A stretch of DNA of 43,434 bases from Thermoanaerobacter uzonensis DSM 18761 (GCF_900129115.1 NZ_FQUR01000020.1:1-43434); one strand, 5' to 3'; counted from the first letter of the stretch, positions 34,337 through 43,016 are shown. The notes: a model not told the origin generated them from the letters alone. Numbers and translations are program-made.

Positions 34337-34510
34337 TAGACTGTTGACAAACTTTCGAAAAGGAGATATTTTGCAATCGGTGCGACTTGTGAAAAAGCGG
34401 CCCGGCACTCAAGTAAGAAAGTTTATAAAGCAAAAATAGAAAAAACAAGCATACTTACTTGAGTGCCGGGAAACTTAGCAAGACCGAAAGTGGAGGCAGG
34501 GACGAAGCCA
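34337..34510 (+). repeat. foldback repeat, copy E (right half deleted, interrupted by a 70-bp insert)
   Basis: Left part of the repeat family: TAGACTGTTGACAAACTTTC, AAAGGAGATATTTTGCAATC and GGTGCGACTTGT. At 34401 a 70-bp inverted-repeat sequence replaces about 5-7 bases. The repeat then resumes AAACTTAGCAAGACCGAAAG through GGAGGCAGGGACGAAGCCA and stops at 34510, where the PAP2 terminator half-copy begins. The right half and right terminus are gone, presumably by deletion. Confidence 0.85.
34401..34470. mobile_element. 70-bp MITE-like insert with perfect 17-bp inverted ends
   Basis: CCCGGCACTCAAGTAAG (34401-34417) and its exact complement (34454-34470) enclose a 36-base AT-rich centre. It sits inside repeat E. 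No coding capacity and no clear target duplication, so it is either a tiny non-autonomous element or the footprint of a larger one. Confidence 0.65.
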
Positions 34511-34528
34511 AGGACTTTTCCTGTGTTT
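34511..34528 (-). terminator. proximal terminator half-copy at PAP2 gene
   Basis: AGGACTTTTCCTGTGTTT overlaps the PAP2 stop codon. Together with 34316-34336 it implies an original stem AAACACAGG/CCTGTGTTT. The present proximal copy has lost the outer bases of one arm. Confidence 0.6.
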
Positions 34529-35075
34529 ATGCAAATATTTCATGCCATATTTTTATAATATACCCTTCAACAGGACTAAGTATTCCTTCAAGTCCTCTTA
34601 AAATTTTACTGCTTATAAATCCTATTATAAAGCCGGCTATGATATCCAGTGGATAATGTACTCCCACATATATTCTTGCAAATAAAAGTAATAGAGTTAA
34701 AACCATCATTATACTGCCAATAATTTTGTCATACATAAGCTCTGTAAAAGATAAAGCAGAACCTCCTGATGCATGGTCACTCGGAAAAGAAGCATCTGCA
34801 GGATGTTTTACCAAAAGATTGACTTTGTGATGCACAAAAGGTCTGGGTTCAAAATAGACGGTAGAAATTATTAAATTTAAACCTAGTGCAATAATAGCTG
34901 CAAAAAAGGCGTTCATAGAAGTTTTTTTACCCTTATCACCGCCTATAAACCACTGAACCAACATAAGCATCCCATACAAAATTGGAGAATACACAGCAAT
35001 AAAAGTCATAATCTTGTCCAAAAAAATATTATGGCCTGCTAAGCCATTTATCATGTGAAAAAGTGTCAAATTCAT
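34527..35075 (-). CDS. PAP2-family membrane phosphatase, undecaprenyl-diphosphatase-like
   Basis: 182 residues with about five membrane helices. The three PAP2 phosphatase motifs are present: FEPRPFVHHK (first, with Arg-Pro), SFPSDHASGG (second, catalytic His) and ARIYVGVHYPLDIIAG (third, His-Asp). Size and topology resemble BcrC-type enzymes, which dephosphorylate undecaprenyl pyrophosphate outside the membrane to recycle the cell-wall lipid carrier and give bacitracin tolerance. Other lipid phosphates are possible. It is monocistronic and its terminator is the site of repeat E. Confidence 0.88.
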   Translation of the reverse strand: MNLTLFHMINGLAGHNIFLDKIMTFIAVYSPILYGMLMLVQWFIGGDKGKKTSMNAFFAAIIALGLNLIISTVYFEPRPFVHHKVNLLVKHPADASFPSDHASGGSALSFTELMYDKIIGSIMMVLTLLLLFARIYVGVHYPLDIIAGFIIGFISSKILRGLEGILSPVEGYIIKIWHEIFA

Positions 35076-35180
35076 ATTTCTTCACCTCACAAAATATTAT
35101 AGAGGTGAAGTCTTAAAGGAAAATTAGATTTTCATTAAAAACAAATTAAAAAATTAAATTGATTATGTATTAATGTTAAA

Positions 35181-36134
35181 TTAATAGTCAATACCTAAAT
35201 CTTCTATTACAGATATAAACGCATCAACAATTTTAGGATCAAACTGTGTTCCCGCATTTTTCTTCAATTCTTCAATAGCTTGAGCCATTGTAAATGAATC
35301 TCTGTAAGGCCTTTTAGAAGTCATGGCATCAAAAGCATCAGCCACGGCTATTATTCGTGAACCCAAAGGTATCTTCTCACCTTTTAATCCATCAGGATAT
35401 CCTTTGCCATCATATTTTTCGTGATGATGACGTATTATCTTTGCGATATTTTCCATAGCCTTCATCTTATTTATAATCTCATAACTCATAACCGGATGAT
35501 CCATTATTTCAGCAAATTCTTGATCTGTAAGTTTTCCTGGTTTGTTTAACACCTCATCTCTTATGCCAATTTTCCCTATGTCATGAAGTTTTGCTGCCGT
35601 GATTATATCTTCCGCTTCTTTCCCTTCAATTCCTATTTTATAAACAATTTGTGTTACAAGTTTACAAACCCTTTGAGAATGTCCTTGTGTATACACATCC
35701 TTTGCTTCTAACGCAGAAATCAATGCATTTTCCATGTCTTTTAGATTTTCATTTGTTTCCATTATTAAATCTCTAAGTCTCTCTGCCTGCAATTTAAAGT
35801 AACTGATAGATATAGATACAAAATAATACACTGGAACAGATATCAGAAAAGTTATAAATAGTATATAAGATTTTTCAGTTAAATATATTTCTAAAAACTC
35901 TCCTATACTTATTAGCGTAGGAATAATTAAGCTGCGTTTCAAATCATACATTAGAGCAGAAATTACAAGAGGAATATACAAAAGTCGCGTATAGGCGTAA
36001 AAATATATAGTGTTTATGTTTCGGGAAGTATAAAATATAATTCCAATCATTATAAGTAACAATATAAAAATTAAAATGTCTGTAAATTTTTTGTTTTTTA
36101 AAAGGCAAAAAATTTTACTTTTAAATCTCTCCAT
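35181..36134 (-). CDS. membrane-anchored HD-GYP phosphodiesterase
   Basis: 317 residues. About four membrane helices (21-125) form an N-terminal sensor, followed by a short helical linker and an intact HD-GYP domain. Motifs: YTQGHSQRVCKLV, AAKLHDIGKIGIRD, HHEKYDGKGYPDGLKGEKIP and VADAFDAMTSKRPYRDS. Intact HD-GYP proteins hydrolyse cyclic di-GMP to GMP. The signal sensed is unknown. It is divergent from the two-component system at 36315, sharing the upstream region. Confidence 0.9.
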   Translation of the reverse strand: MERFKSKIFCLLKNKKFTDILIFILLLIMIGIIFYTSRNINTIYFYAYTRLLYIPLVISALMYDLKRSLIIPTLISIGEFLEIYLTEKSYILFITFLISVPVYYFVSISISYFKLQAERLRDLIMETNENLKDMENALISALEAKDVYTQGHSQRVCKLVTQIVYKIGIEGKEAEDIITAAKLHDIGKIGIRDEVLNKPGKLTDQEFAEIMDHPVMSYEIINKMKAMENIAKIIRHHHEKYDGKGYPDGLKGEKIPLGSRIIAVADAFDAMTSKRPYRDSFTMAQAIEELKKNAGTQFDPKIVDAFISVIEDLGIDY

Positions 36135-36274
36135 AACTCTCCTCTCCTCTGAAATTACAAAAAATTTGCTTTTTCGTCAATTTTCTTGCTTATTCTACTA
36201 ATATTGTATATTTATAAATTTTTATTGTCAACAATCGACTATAGTCAAATTTTAATGAATTTTTAACACTAGTT

Positions 36275-36283
36275 TGATATAAT
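36275..36283 (+). promoter_or_regulatory. extended -10 promoter of the two-component system
   Basis: TGATATAAT is a perfect extended -10 element (TGnTATAAT), 31 bases before ATG 36315. No good -35 is seen, which such promoters tolerate. Confidence 0.6.
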
Positions 36284-36314
36284 AAACTAAGAATTGTAAA
36301 GGGGTGGAAAACTT

Positions 36315-36989
36315 ATGAGAATTCTCATTGTAGATGATGAAGAAAATTTAGTAAATGCTTTATATAAAGCTTTAAAAGAAGAAGGATATAGTGTAGATAT
36401 TGCACAAGATGGTTTAGAAGGGTTAGAATATGCCAAAATGAATGTCTATGATGTAATAATTTTAGACATAATGCTTCCAGGAATGGATGGCATTAAAATT
36501 TTAGAGAATTTAAGAAATGAAGGTATTAACACTCCTATACTGATGCTTACAGCGAAAGATGCTACAGAAGATAAAGTAAAAGGTCTTGATACAGGAGCTG
36601 ACGATTACATGACAAAACCTTTTGAGTTATGTGAGTTAATGGCAAGAATTCGCGCCCTTTTAAGGAGAGAAGCTCCTACTAAAAGCCCTATTTTAAAGGT
36701 TGCCGATTTAGAATTAAATACTTTGACACGCCAAGTCAAAAGAGGAGACAAAGAAATAACTCTCACAAGCAAAGAATTTGCCCTTTTAGAATATATGATG
36801 AGAAATGCAGGGAGAGTTTTAACCCGCACCCAAATAGCCGACCATATATGGGACTATGAATTTGACGGCTTTTCCAATATTATCGACGTATACATACGCT
36901 ATCTCAGAAAAAAAATTGACGATGATTTTGAAAACAAACTCATTCATACGATAAGAGGTAGCGGATATTGTTTAAAGGAGTCTAAGTAA
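36315..36989 (+). CDS. OmpR/PhoB-family response regulator
   Basis: 224 residues. Receiver domain MRILIVDDEENLVNALYKAL with phospho-acceptor Asp51 in VIILDIMLPGMDG, Thr in MLTAKDAT and Lys in YMTKPFEL. The C-terminal winged helix (KEITLTSKEFALLEYMMRNA; VIRGSGY-like end TIRGSGYCLK) binds DNA. AAGGGGTGG precedes the ATG. Coupled to the kinase gene, which starts one base after its stop. The adjacent remnant copper genes hint at metal sensing, but this is only context. Confidence 0.95.
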   Translation: MRILIVDDEENLVNALYKALKEEGYSVDIAQDGLEGLEYAKMNVYDVIILDIMLPGMDGIKILENLRNEGINTPILMLTAKDATEDKVKGLDTGADDYMTKPFELCELMARIRALLRREAPTKSPILKVADLELNTLTRQVKRGDKEITLTSKEFALLEYMMRNAGRVLTRTQIADHIWDYEFDGFSNIIDVYIRYLRKKIDDDFENKLIHTIRGSGYCLKESK

Positions 36990-36990
36990 A

Positions 36991-38367
36991 ATGAAAAAAA
37001 TTTATTTTCCATTAAAACTAAAATTGACATTATGGTATGTGCTGCTATTAACTATTGTAATAACAATATTTAGTGTCGTAACCTATTTAAGTCTGGAAAA
37101 AATGATAATTATAAATGAAGATACAATACTTAAAACACAAGTTCAACAAATATCATCAGTACTTGATATAGAAAATGGAAAAATTAAATCTGGCGATGAA
37201 CCTTTTTATGCCAACACAGATTTTTACGGAGCTCTTTATTCTTATCCAGACCTAAAACTAATAGAATCCAATATTCCTTCAAAAATTCTTAGCCAATATA
37301 CTACAAACACTGATTTCATAGGCAAATACCAAACTGTTACATCACCTGAAGGAAAGCTTAGGATGTATTCTGCTCCTGTATATTATGACAGTAAAATAAT
37401 GGGAATAATTGTAATAGCTCAATCGTTAAATTTAATGGATATAGCAATGAAAAATCTGTTTGGCATCTTCACCATTATAATTCCAATTTTAATTGGTATC
37501 GCAATTTTAGGCGGGATTATTATTTCAAACAAAGCATTAAAACCAATTAGTCACATGACTAAAGTTGCAAGAGAAATAAGTGTTGGTGACCTATCTAAAA
37601 GACTTAACCTACCTTACACTAATGACGAAATAGGAAATCTTGCCCAAACCTTTGACATGATGATTGAAAAGCTTGAAAACTCTTTTAAAAGGCAAAAACA
37701 ATTTACCCATGACGCCTCCCATGAACTTAGAACTCCTATTGCTGTAATACAAACCCAAGCAGAATCAGCATTAAATGGCACAGGCACAAAGGAAGAATAT
37801 AAAAAAGCTTTACAAGTAATACTTGAGGAAGCAAAACACATGTCAAAACTTGTTCACGATTTATTATTCCTTGCTAGAAGTGACTCTAATGCAGAAAAAT
37901 TGACTATAGAAAATTTAAATTTCAGCGAATTAATAGAAGGAATTGTAAATGAACTTGCCCCTCTTGCTGAAAATAATGGCTTAACATTAAAAATTATAAA
38001 AAATGATTCTTCCTACATTAGGGGAGATCAAACAAGAATAATTCAACTTTTTTACAACTTAATAGACAATGCCATCAAATATACACCAGCTGGTGGAAAA
38101 GTAGAGATAAGTGTAGAAAATTCAGGAAAATTTATTAAAACCTCTATCAAAGATACAGGAATAGGAATACCTGAAGAGCATCTACCCCATATTTTTGAAA
38201 GGTTCTATAGAGTTGACAAAGCAAGGACAAGAAAAAGCGGAGGAAGTGGATTAGGGCTTTCTATCTGCCAGTGGATTATAAACGCCCACGGCGGAAAAAT
38301 CCAAGTCGAAAGCTGTGAAGGCAAAGGAACGACTTTTGTAGTATGGCTTCCTACCTTAAAAAAATGA
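36991..38367 (+). CDS. membrane sensor histidine kinase
   Basis: 458 residues. Two membrane helices (about 13-32 and 157-179) flank a roughly 120-residue extracellular sensor. A HAMP domain follows (NKALKPISHMTKVAREI; DEIGNLAQTFDMMI), then the phospho-acceptor His244 in FTHDASHELRTPIAVIQ. The ATPase domain shows N, G1, F and G2 boxes (LIDNAIKYTP, DTGIGIPEEH, FERFYRVDKART, GSGLGLSI). Overall form resembles CusS/CopS and other OmpR-partner kinases. It faces the remnant copA gene. Confidence 0.94.
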   Translation: MKKIYFPLKLKLTLWYVLLLTIVITIFSVVTYLSLEKMIIINEDTILKTQVQQISSVLDIENGKIKSGDEPFYANTDFYGALYSYPDLKLIESNIPSKILSQYTTNTDFIGKYQTVTSPEGKLRMYSAPVYYDSKIMGIIVIAQSLNLMDIAMKNLFGIFTIIIPILIGIAILGGIIISNKALKPISHMTKVAREISVGDLSKRLNLPYTNDEIGNLAQTFDMMIEKLENSFKRQKQFTHDASHELRTPIAVIQTQAESALNGTGTKEEYKKALQVILEEAKHMSKLVHDLLFLARSDSNAEKLTIENLNFSELIEGIVNELAPLAENNGLTLKIIKNDSSYIRGDQTRIIQLFYNLIDNAIKYTPAGGKVEISVENSGKFIKTSIKDTGIGIPEEHLPHIFERFYRVDKARTRKSGGSGLGLSICQWIINAHGGKIQVESCEGKGTTFVVWLPTLKK

Positions 38368-38389
38368 GTTTGGACAATTCCAAACTCAT
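38357..38389 (-). terminator. terminator shared by the kinase and remnant copA
   Basis: Arms ATGAGTTTGGA and TCCAAACTCAT around CAAT. On the minus strand a run of seven T's follows, so it is a proper terminator for the leftward copA remnant; both genes' stop codons lie in the stem. Confidence 0.85.
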
Positions 38390-38538
38390 GCCCTAAACCT
38401 TCTCAATCTTAAAGCATTTGTTACAACTGACACTGAGCTAAATGCCATTGCCCCTCCTGCTATAGCTGGAGTTAAAAGGCCCATCACAGCAAATGGTATG
38501 CCGATTGTATTGTATAAAAAAGCCCAGAATAAATTTTG
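38386..38538 (-). pseudogene. copA: C-terminal remnant of a copper-transporting P-type ATPase
   Basis: Minus-strand frame of 50 codons reading [20 protein letters not shown], then [20 protein letters not shown] and [10 protein letters not shown] with a stop in the terminator stem. This is the last transmembrane pair and tail of CopA-type copper ATPases, very well conserved. Sequence to the right (38539 on) is unrelated, so about 90% of the gene has been deleted. The clean 3' end and intact terminator argue for a recent event. Confidence 0.88.
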
Positions 38539-38554
38539 ATTGTAGTTAAATATT

Positions 38555-38576
38555 CAGTAAATACTTGTATTTACTG
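38555..38576. repeat. 22-bp palindrome at the copA deletion junction
   Basis: Arms CAGTAAATAC (38555-38564) and GTATTTACTG (38567-38576) with a TT centre, 17 bases beyond the last recognisable copA codon. It could be a regulator-binding site left from the copper operon or a feature that promoted the deletion. No T-run follows, so it is not a terminator. Confidence 0.5.
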
Positions 38577-38685
38577 GAAATATATGAAATGTCATGCTCC
38601 ATCAATTGAAATAAATTCAAAAGTAATGTCTGCAAAAACTAGTGCAGAAACAGAATGCACAACATTTAAACCAAGATAACGCAAA

Positions 38686-38715
38686 AAAAGCATTGATATT
38701 TCATTCAATGCTTTT
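38686..38715 (-). terminator. terminator behind the copZ remnant
   Basis: AAAAGCATTGA (38686-38696) and its complement (38705-38715) form an 11-bp stem; on the minus strand TTTTTTTGCG follows. It lies 25 bases after the copZ stop. Confidence 0.85.
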
Positions 38716-38739
38716 CTTTCATTTAAATTTTTTAAAGTA

Positions 38740-38963
38740 TTACACTTCATATCCTGTATCAATAATTGCTTTTTTCATATCATCTGCAGAAACTTTAGCA
38801 GGATCATATGTTACCGTTCATTACCTTTGTCAAGGTCAACAACAGCTTTCGATACCCCATTTAATTTCTTTAGTGCAGTTTCGACAGAAATTTTGCAATG
38901 ATTGCATGACATTCCTTTAACATTTATAACGATAGTCTCACCTTTAGTTCCAAACAGGCCCAT
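38740..38963 (-). pseudogene. copZ: copper chaperone CopZ-like (heavy-metal-associated domain), frameshifted
   Basis: ATG 38963 after AAGGGGAAG reads MGLFGTKGETIVINVKGMSC, with NHCKISVETALKKLNGVSKA, then VVDLDKGNER and a stop. One base out of frame it continues VTYDPAKVSADDMKKAIIDT and GYEV with a natural stop at 38740. GMSCNHC is the copper-binding motif and the whole makes one full HMA domain of about 74 residues. A single-base deletion near 38812-38816 is the simplest explanation. Together with the copA remnant it marks a decayed copper-export locus. An assembly error cannot be excluded. Confidence 0.82.
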
Positions 38964-39050
38964 AATCCATCTTCCCCTTTTATAAAATTTAAAATATATT
39001 AAATAAATATTATATCCAAGCAGCACACATTTTATCAAAAACTTCCTGCA

Positions 39051-39686
39051 TCAACGTTTTCTCCTTTTTAAAAAGCTTATAATTGCGGGTATTAACGATA
39101 TGACAATTATCGCAATTGTCACCAATCCAAAATGGTCTCTCACTATTTGCAAATTCCCAAAATAGTACCCACCTAAGGTAAAAAGTAAAACCCACAGCGT
39201 TCCTCCTAATGCATTGTAAAACAAAAACTTAAAATACCTCATTTCTCCAATCCCTGCTACAAAGGGTACAAAAGTTCTAATAATTGGTATAAACCTTCCT
39301 ATAACAATAGTAATAGAACCATACTTTTCATAAAAATTACGAGCTTCTATCAGATGCTCTTTTTTTATCAATTTTAATTTTTCTCTTTCATAAATCTTTT
39401 CTCCAACAAATTTCCCTATATGATAGTTTACCGTATCTCCCAATATGGCAGCAGATGCTAAAAGTATAATCACATAAAATACATTTAAACTGCCAATTGC
39501 CGCAAATGTCCCTGCAGCAAAAAGAAGAGAATCTCCAGGCAAAAAAGGCGTCACCACAAAGCCTGTCTCAAAGAAAATAATAAAAAACAAAATGCTGTAA
39601 GTCCATGTACCATAAGTTTGAATAACACTGCCTAAATACTTATCAAGATGCAATACAATATCAATTAAGTTTTTTATAAGGTCCAT
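39051..39686 (-). CDS. DedA family membrane protein
   Basis: 211 residues with about five hydrophobic segments. The family signature is clear: [20 protein letters not shown] near residue 35-54, [40 protein letters not shown] and [17 protein letters not shown]. The conserved Arg in [10 protein letters not shown] and the acidic residue in FETG are those needed for DedA function. Family members act in membrane homeostasis and as flippases for undecaprenyl phosphate or phospholipids. It lies just upstream of copZ on the same strand, probably a separate gene. Confidence 0.93.
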   Translation of the reverse strand: MDLIKNLIDIVLHLDKYLGSVIQTYGTWTYSILFFIIFFETGFVVTPFLPGDSLLFAAGTFAAIGSLNVFYVIILLASAAILGDTVNYHIGKFVGEKIYEREKLKLIKKEHLIEARNFYEKYGSITIVIGRFIPIIRTFVPFVAGIGEMRYFKFLFYNALGGTLWVLLFTLGGYYFGNLQIVRDHFGLVTIAIIVISLIPAIISFLKRRKR

Positions 39687-39787
39687 CTACTCCATCCTTT
39701 CATATATACAGTAATTCTAATTCACAGCATTAATTATACTATATATATGAAAGGTTTTGTAAAAATATATGAAAATTTAATAGAATT

Positions 39788-40144
39788 TTAATCTTCTCCA
39801 CCCCAGTGTCCATGCCTATGGCGCATACCTCTATAACCTCTTTGTTCTTCTTCATAAACTCTGTAATTTCCACCTTCCACTCTTATCGCTTTACCATTAA
39901 CTAAAGCATCCGCTACTTTTTGTCTAGCTGAATTGATTATTCTAAAAAAGGTGGGTCTCGAAACCTTCATCATATCAGCACATTCTTCTTGCTCTAAACC
40001 TTCCAAATCCTTAAGCCTTATAGCCTCTAATTCCTCTACTGTTAGTATAACTTCATCTAACATAGACATAGGCACACCTACTGGTTTAAAATGAGTTACA
40101 TTTGGTTCACTTCTAACCCATCTGCATTTTGGAGGTCTTGGCAT
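39788..40144 (-). CDS. DUF134 (UPF0251) family DNA-binding-like protein
   Basis: 118 residues starting MPRPPKCRWVRSEPNVTHFK, the DUF134 N-terminal signature, with a sigma-70-region-4-like HTH (LTVEELEAIRLKDLEGLEQE, then ADMMKVSRPTFFRIINSARQ). The C-terminal RHRHGHWGG tail is His-rich and could bind metal. Members are often found near genes for iron-sulfur-cluster carriers or nitrogenase-cofactor-like proteins; none is nearby. Likely a transcription regulator of unknown target. Confidence 0.88.
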   Translation of the reverse strand: MPRPPKCRWVRSEPNVTHFKPVGVPMSMLDEVILTVEELEAIRLKDLEGLEQEECADMMKVSRPTFFRIINSARQKVADALVNGKAIRVEGGNYRVYEEEQRGYRGMRHRHGHWGGED

Positions 40145-40211
40145 TTTATCACACCCTATTGTTTAATAAATGACGATTACTTTAATATTTTATACTTTTT
40201 AAAGAAAAATA

Positions 40212-43016
40212 TCAATCCTTCATAAAAGCTAAAAACTTTTCAACAAGAATAGGGTCAAATTGTATCCCCGCCATCTTTTCAATCTCTTTTAGCGCTTGCT
40301 CTTTAGAAAGCCCCTTCCATTCTTTATCTATCATCTGCACGTAAGCATCTACTATAGCCAAAATTCTACATTCGTAAGGAATATCCTCGCCTTTTACAGC
40401 AAGTGGATAACCTTGTCCATTCCACCATTCATGATGCATTAAAATCATATCCGCAAGATGAGCTAAATCAGGAGAAGACATGGCAATTCTATAGCCTATT
40501 TCACAATGTTTTTGAAATTCCAATTTTTCTTCTTCATTTAAGTTGTCCACCTTATCTAGTATTTTATCTGAAATTCCTATCATTCCAATATCATGAAACT
40601 CAGCCAGAAGCTCTAAATTTTTTATCCGCACTCGAGAAAGTTTTAAATATTCAGCAAAATTCACTAAAATTTCTTTGACTGCCTTCAGATGCTTTTGTAG
40701 TTTAGGCTGGCGTATTTCAAACATCTTTAAGATAGAATCTAATACTTTTCTATAACTGCTTCTTTTATGAAATAGTTTCTCTCTGTACATGTTATTATCT
40801 GCTTCTTTAAAAACTTCCTCAATTTTTTTAAAACTATTATTCTTCACTGCATAGCCTATTGACATACTTAAGGGTATGTTTTCTTTTTCAAAGGCAAATT
40901 TACTATTTTCAACCATTTTTCTTATTCTATCAACCGCTTTTTCTACAACCTCAATGCTAGCGTTAGGCAGTATTATAGCAAATTCATCTCCTCCTATTCG
41001 GGCGATAATATCCTGTCCTCTAAAACATTTTCCTAGTACATCCGCCGCCGTTTTTAACAGCATGTCTCCTGCCTTATGCCCCATCGTATCATTGACAAGT
41101 TTTAGACCGTCTACATCGCATATTATGATTCCTGTGGGTATAACATTGTTTTTCTCTATAAATGTCATTTTCTCTTCAAAAAAGTTCCTGTTGTAAAGCC
41201 CCGTTAATATATCATGAGTGCCCAAGTGTTCAAGCCTATCTTGTGTTAACTTCCTTTCTGTTATATCTCTTATTATCATCATAATAAGCTTTTCATTTTC
41301 AAACTCAACTTTTGCAACATTGGCCTCCACATAAAACTTGCTACCGTCTTTTCTCTTATGTTGTAAGTTCAGCAAGACACCACTTTCATCTCCCACATCT
41401 AACAATTGAGTCAACTCCTCTTTCTCACAATCACAAAGCTCAAAAATATCCATCTTTAAAAGTTCTTCCATTTCATAGCCATAAGCCTTTATTGCAGCTT
41501 TATTCACCTCTATAATCTTACCATCTTCATATTTTGCAAATAAAATTATGTCATTTATATCGTCAAAAAGAAGTTTATATCTTCTTAAAATTTGTTCAGC
41601 TTTTTTATTCTCTGTTATATCGTGAGAGATAAAAGATATACCAATGTATCTCCCTAATTCATCTTTTAAAGCTGCAATTGAAACCAACACATTTATGAGT
41701 TTCCCATCTTTTCTAACCCTTATTCCCTCATAACTTTTTACATCTTCTCCTTTTAACAATCTTTCTAAAATGTTTCTTATCTTTTCTCTTTCAAAATCAG
41801 GAATCACCATATATATGCTATTGCCTATTATTTCCTCCGCCTTGTAACCGTATATTTTTTCGCACCCTTTATTCCACGTCTGGATAATTCCATTAAAGTC
41901 AAAAGTCCCAATACCTTCTTCTGAAGATTCTACAATAAATTCATACTGCTTTAATAATTTTTCATATTTTCTTTTGTCACTTATATCTCTAAAAACCATA
42001 ACTGTACCAATAATATTACCTTGTGAATCTTTTATTGGAGAAGCAGAATCTGCAATTGATATAATCTCCCCATTTTTTGATATTAAAGCTGTATGATTTG
42101 CAAGACCTGTAGTATTACCAGTTTTTAAAACTTTTTCTATTGGAACTTCTGCCTTCTCTTTTGTATCTTCATTGATTATGTTAAAAACCTCATCAATTTT
42201 CTTACCTAATACTTCTTCTTCTTTATACCCTATAAGCCTTTCTGCAGTAGAATTCATAAACTCTATATTGCCGTTTGCATCCGTAGCAATAACTCCGTCT
42301 CCAATGCTCCGCAATGTAGTTTGAAGCCATTCTTTTTCTCTATTCAAAGATTCCATAAGTTCTTCTTGTTTGTTAAAGATAATGGCTAACATACTGTTTG
42401 CAATTTCATAAAAATGCATTAGTAAAACAATCGCTAATGTAATTTTTAAGGAATACAAAAGGTCAAAATCAACTAAATAATTTATTAAATTAAAGTGTTT
42501 CACTATGGGATATGTACATTCACGAATGCCTATTAAAACAAGTAATATTCCTATGATTAAACCAGAAATCACTTTTGAGACTTTGAAATTTTTAAATATC
42601 AATGTACCAGCAAATATACTCACAACTCCTAAAAAAACATACATTGGAATCACAGCTATATAATTACTGATTCCTAAAATTTTATTTACTGAATACCACC
42701 CTAAACTTAATGAAATAATCCATAGACCCTTTTGCAAAAAATTTACTTCAAAAAAAGATTGAAAACCATAAGTAAACAGTATAGAACTCGTTACAAGCAA
42801 ACCATATACTATCACCTGTGTCAAAAATGTATTAGACAAATCTCCATATTCTATTGCATATTCTATAGCGTATCTTATTAAATCAAGCCCCCATGCACTT
42901 CCCCAAAATAAAATATACTTTTCTTTTTCTGCATTATGTACTATTAAATAAAATACACCTAATATCAGTAAAATTAATACTTGGTAATTTAGAGTAAAAT
43001 GTATATTATTAAACAT
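40212..43016 (-). CDS. membrane PAS-PAS-PAS-GGDEF-HD-GYP-like signalling protein
   Basis: 934 residues. Seven to eight membrane helices (1-210) form a sensor. Three PAS domains follow (about 227-345, 355-470, 478-590; the first with GVIATDANGNIEFMNSTAER), then a GGDEF cyclase with intact RIGGDEFAI at 673-681 and an inhibitory RGQD site at 667-670. The C-terminal HD-GYP-like domain (about 765-930) is degenerate: the HDIGK lysine is Met (HDIGMIGI), the DG before GYP is NG (HHEWWNGQGYP) and the early HSxR is HLKA. It probably makes cyclic di-GMP; whether it degrades it is doubtful. Stand-alone gene. Confidence 0.9.
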   Translation of the reverse strand: MFNNIHFTLNYQVLILLILGVFYLIVHNAEKEKYILFWGSAWGLDLIRYAIEYAIEYGDLSNTFLTQVIVYGLLVTSSILFTYGFQSFFEVNFLQKGLWIISLSLGWYSVNKILGISNYIAVIPMYVFLGVVSIFAGTLIFKNFKVSKVISGLIIGILLVLIGIRECTYPIVKHFNLINYLVDFDLLYSLKITLAIVLLMHFYEIANSMLAIIFNKQEELMESLNREKEWLQTTLRSIGDGVIATDANGNIEFMNSTAERLIGYKEEEVLGKKIDEVFNIINEDTKEKAEVPIEKVLKTGNTTGLANHTALISKNGEIISIADSASPIKDSQGNIIGTVMVFRDISDKRKYEKLLKQYEFIVESSEEGIGTFDFNGIIQTWNKGCEKIYGYKAEEIIGNSIYMVIPDFEREKIRNILERLLKGEDVKSYEGIRVRKDGKLINVLVSIAALKDELGRYIGISFISHDITENKKAEQILRRYKLLFDDINDIILFAKYEDGKIIEVNKAAIKAYGYEMEELLKMDIFELCDCEKEELTQLLDVGDESGVLLNLQHKRKDGSKFYVEANVAKVEFENEKLIMMIIRDITERKLTQDRLEHLGTHDILTGLYNRNFFEEKMTFIEKNNVIPTGIIICDVDGLKLVNDTMGHKAGDMLLKTAADVLGKCFRGQDIIARIGGDEFAIILPNASIEVVEKAVDRIRKMVENSKFAFEKENIPLSMSIGYAVKNNSFKKIEEVFKEADNNMYREKLFHKRSSYRKVLDSILKMFEIRQPKLQKHLKAVKEILVNFAEYLKLSRVRIKNLELLAEFHDIGMIGISDKILDKVDNLNEEEKLEFQKHCEIGYRIAMSSPDLAHLADMILMHHEWWNGQGYPLAVKGEDIPYECRILAIVDAYVQMIDKEWKGLSKEQALKEIEKMAGIQFDPILVEKFLAFMKD

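Noticed and set aside
5031..34510. Repeats as a CRISPR array
   Set aside because: The copies are kilobases apart, long and palindromic, with no spacer-repeat periodicity or cas genes.
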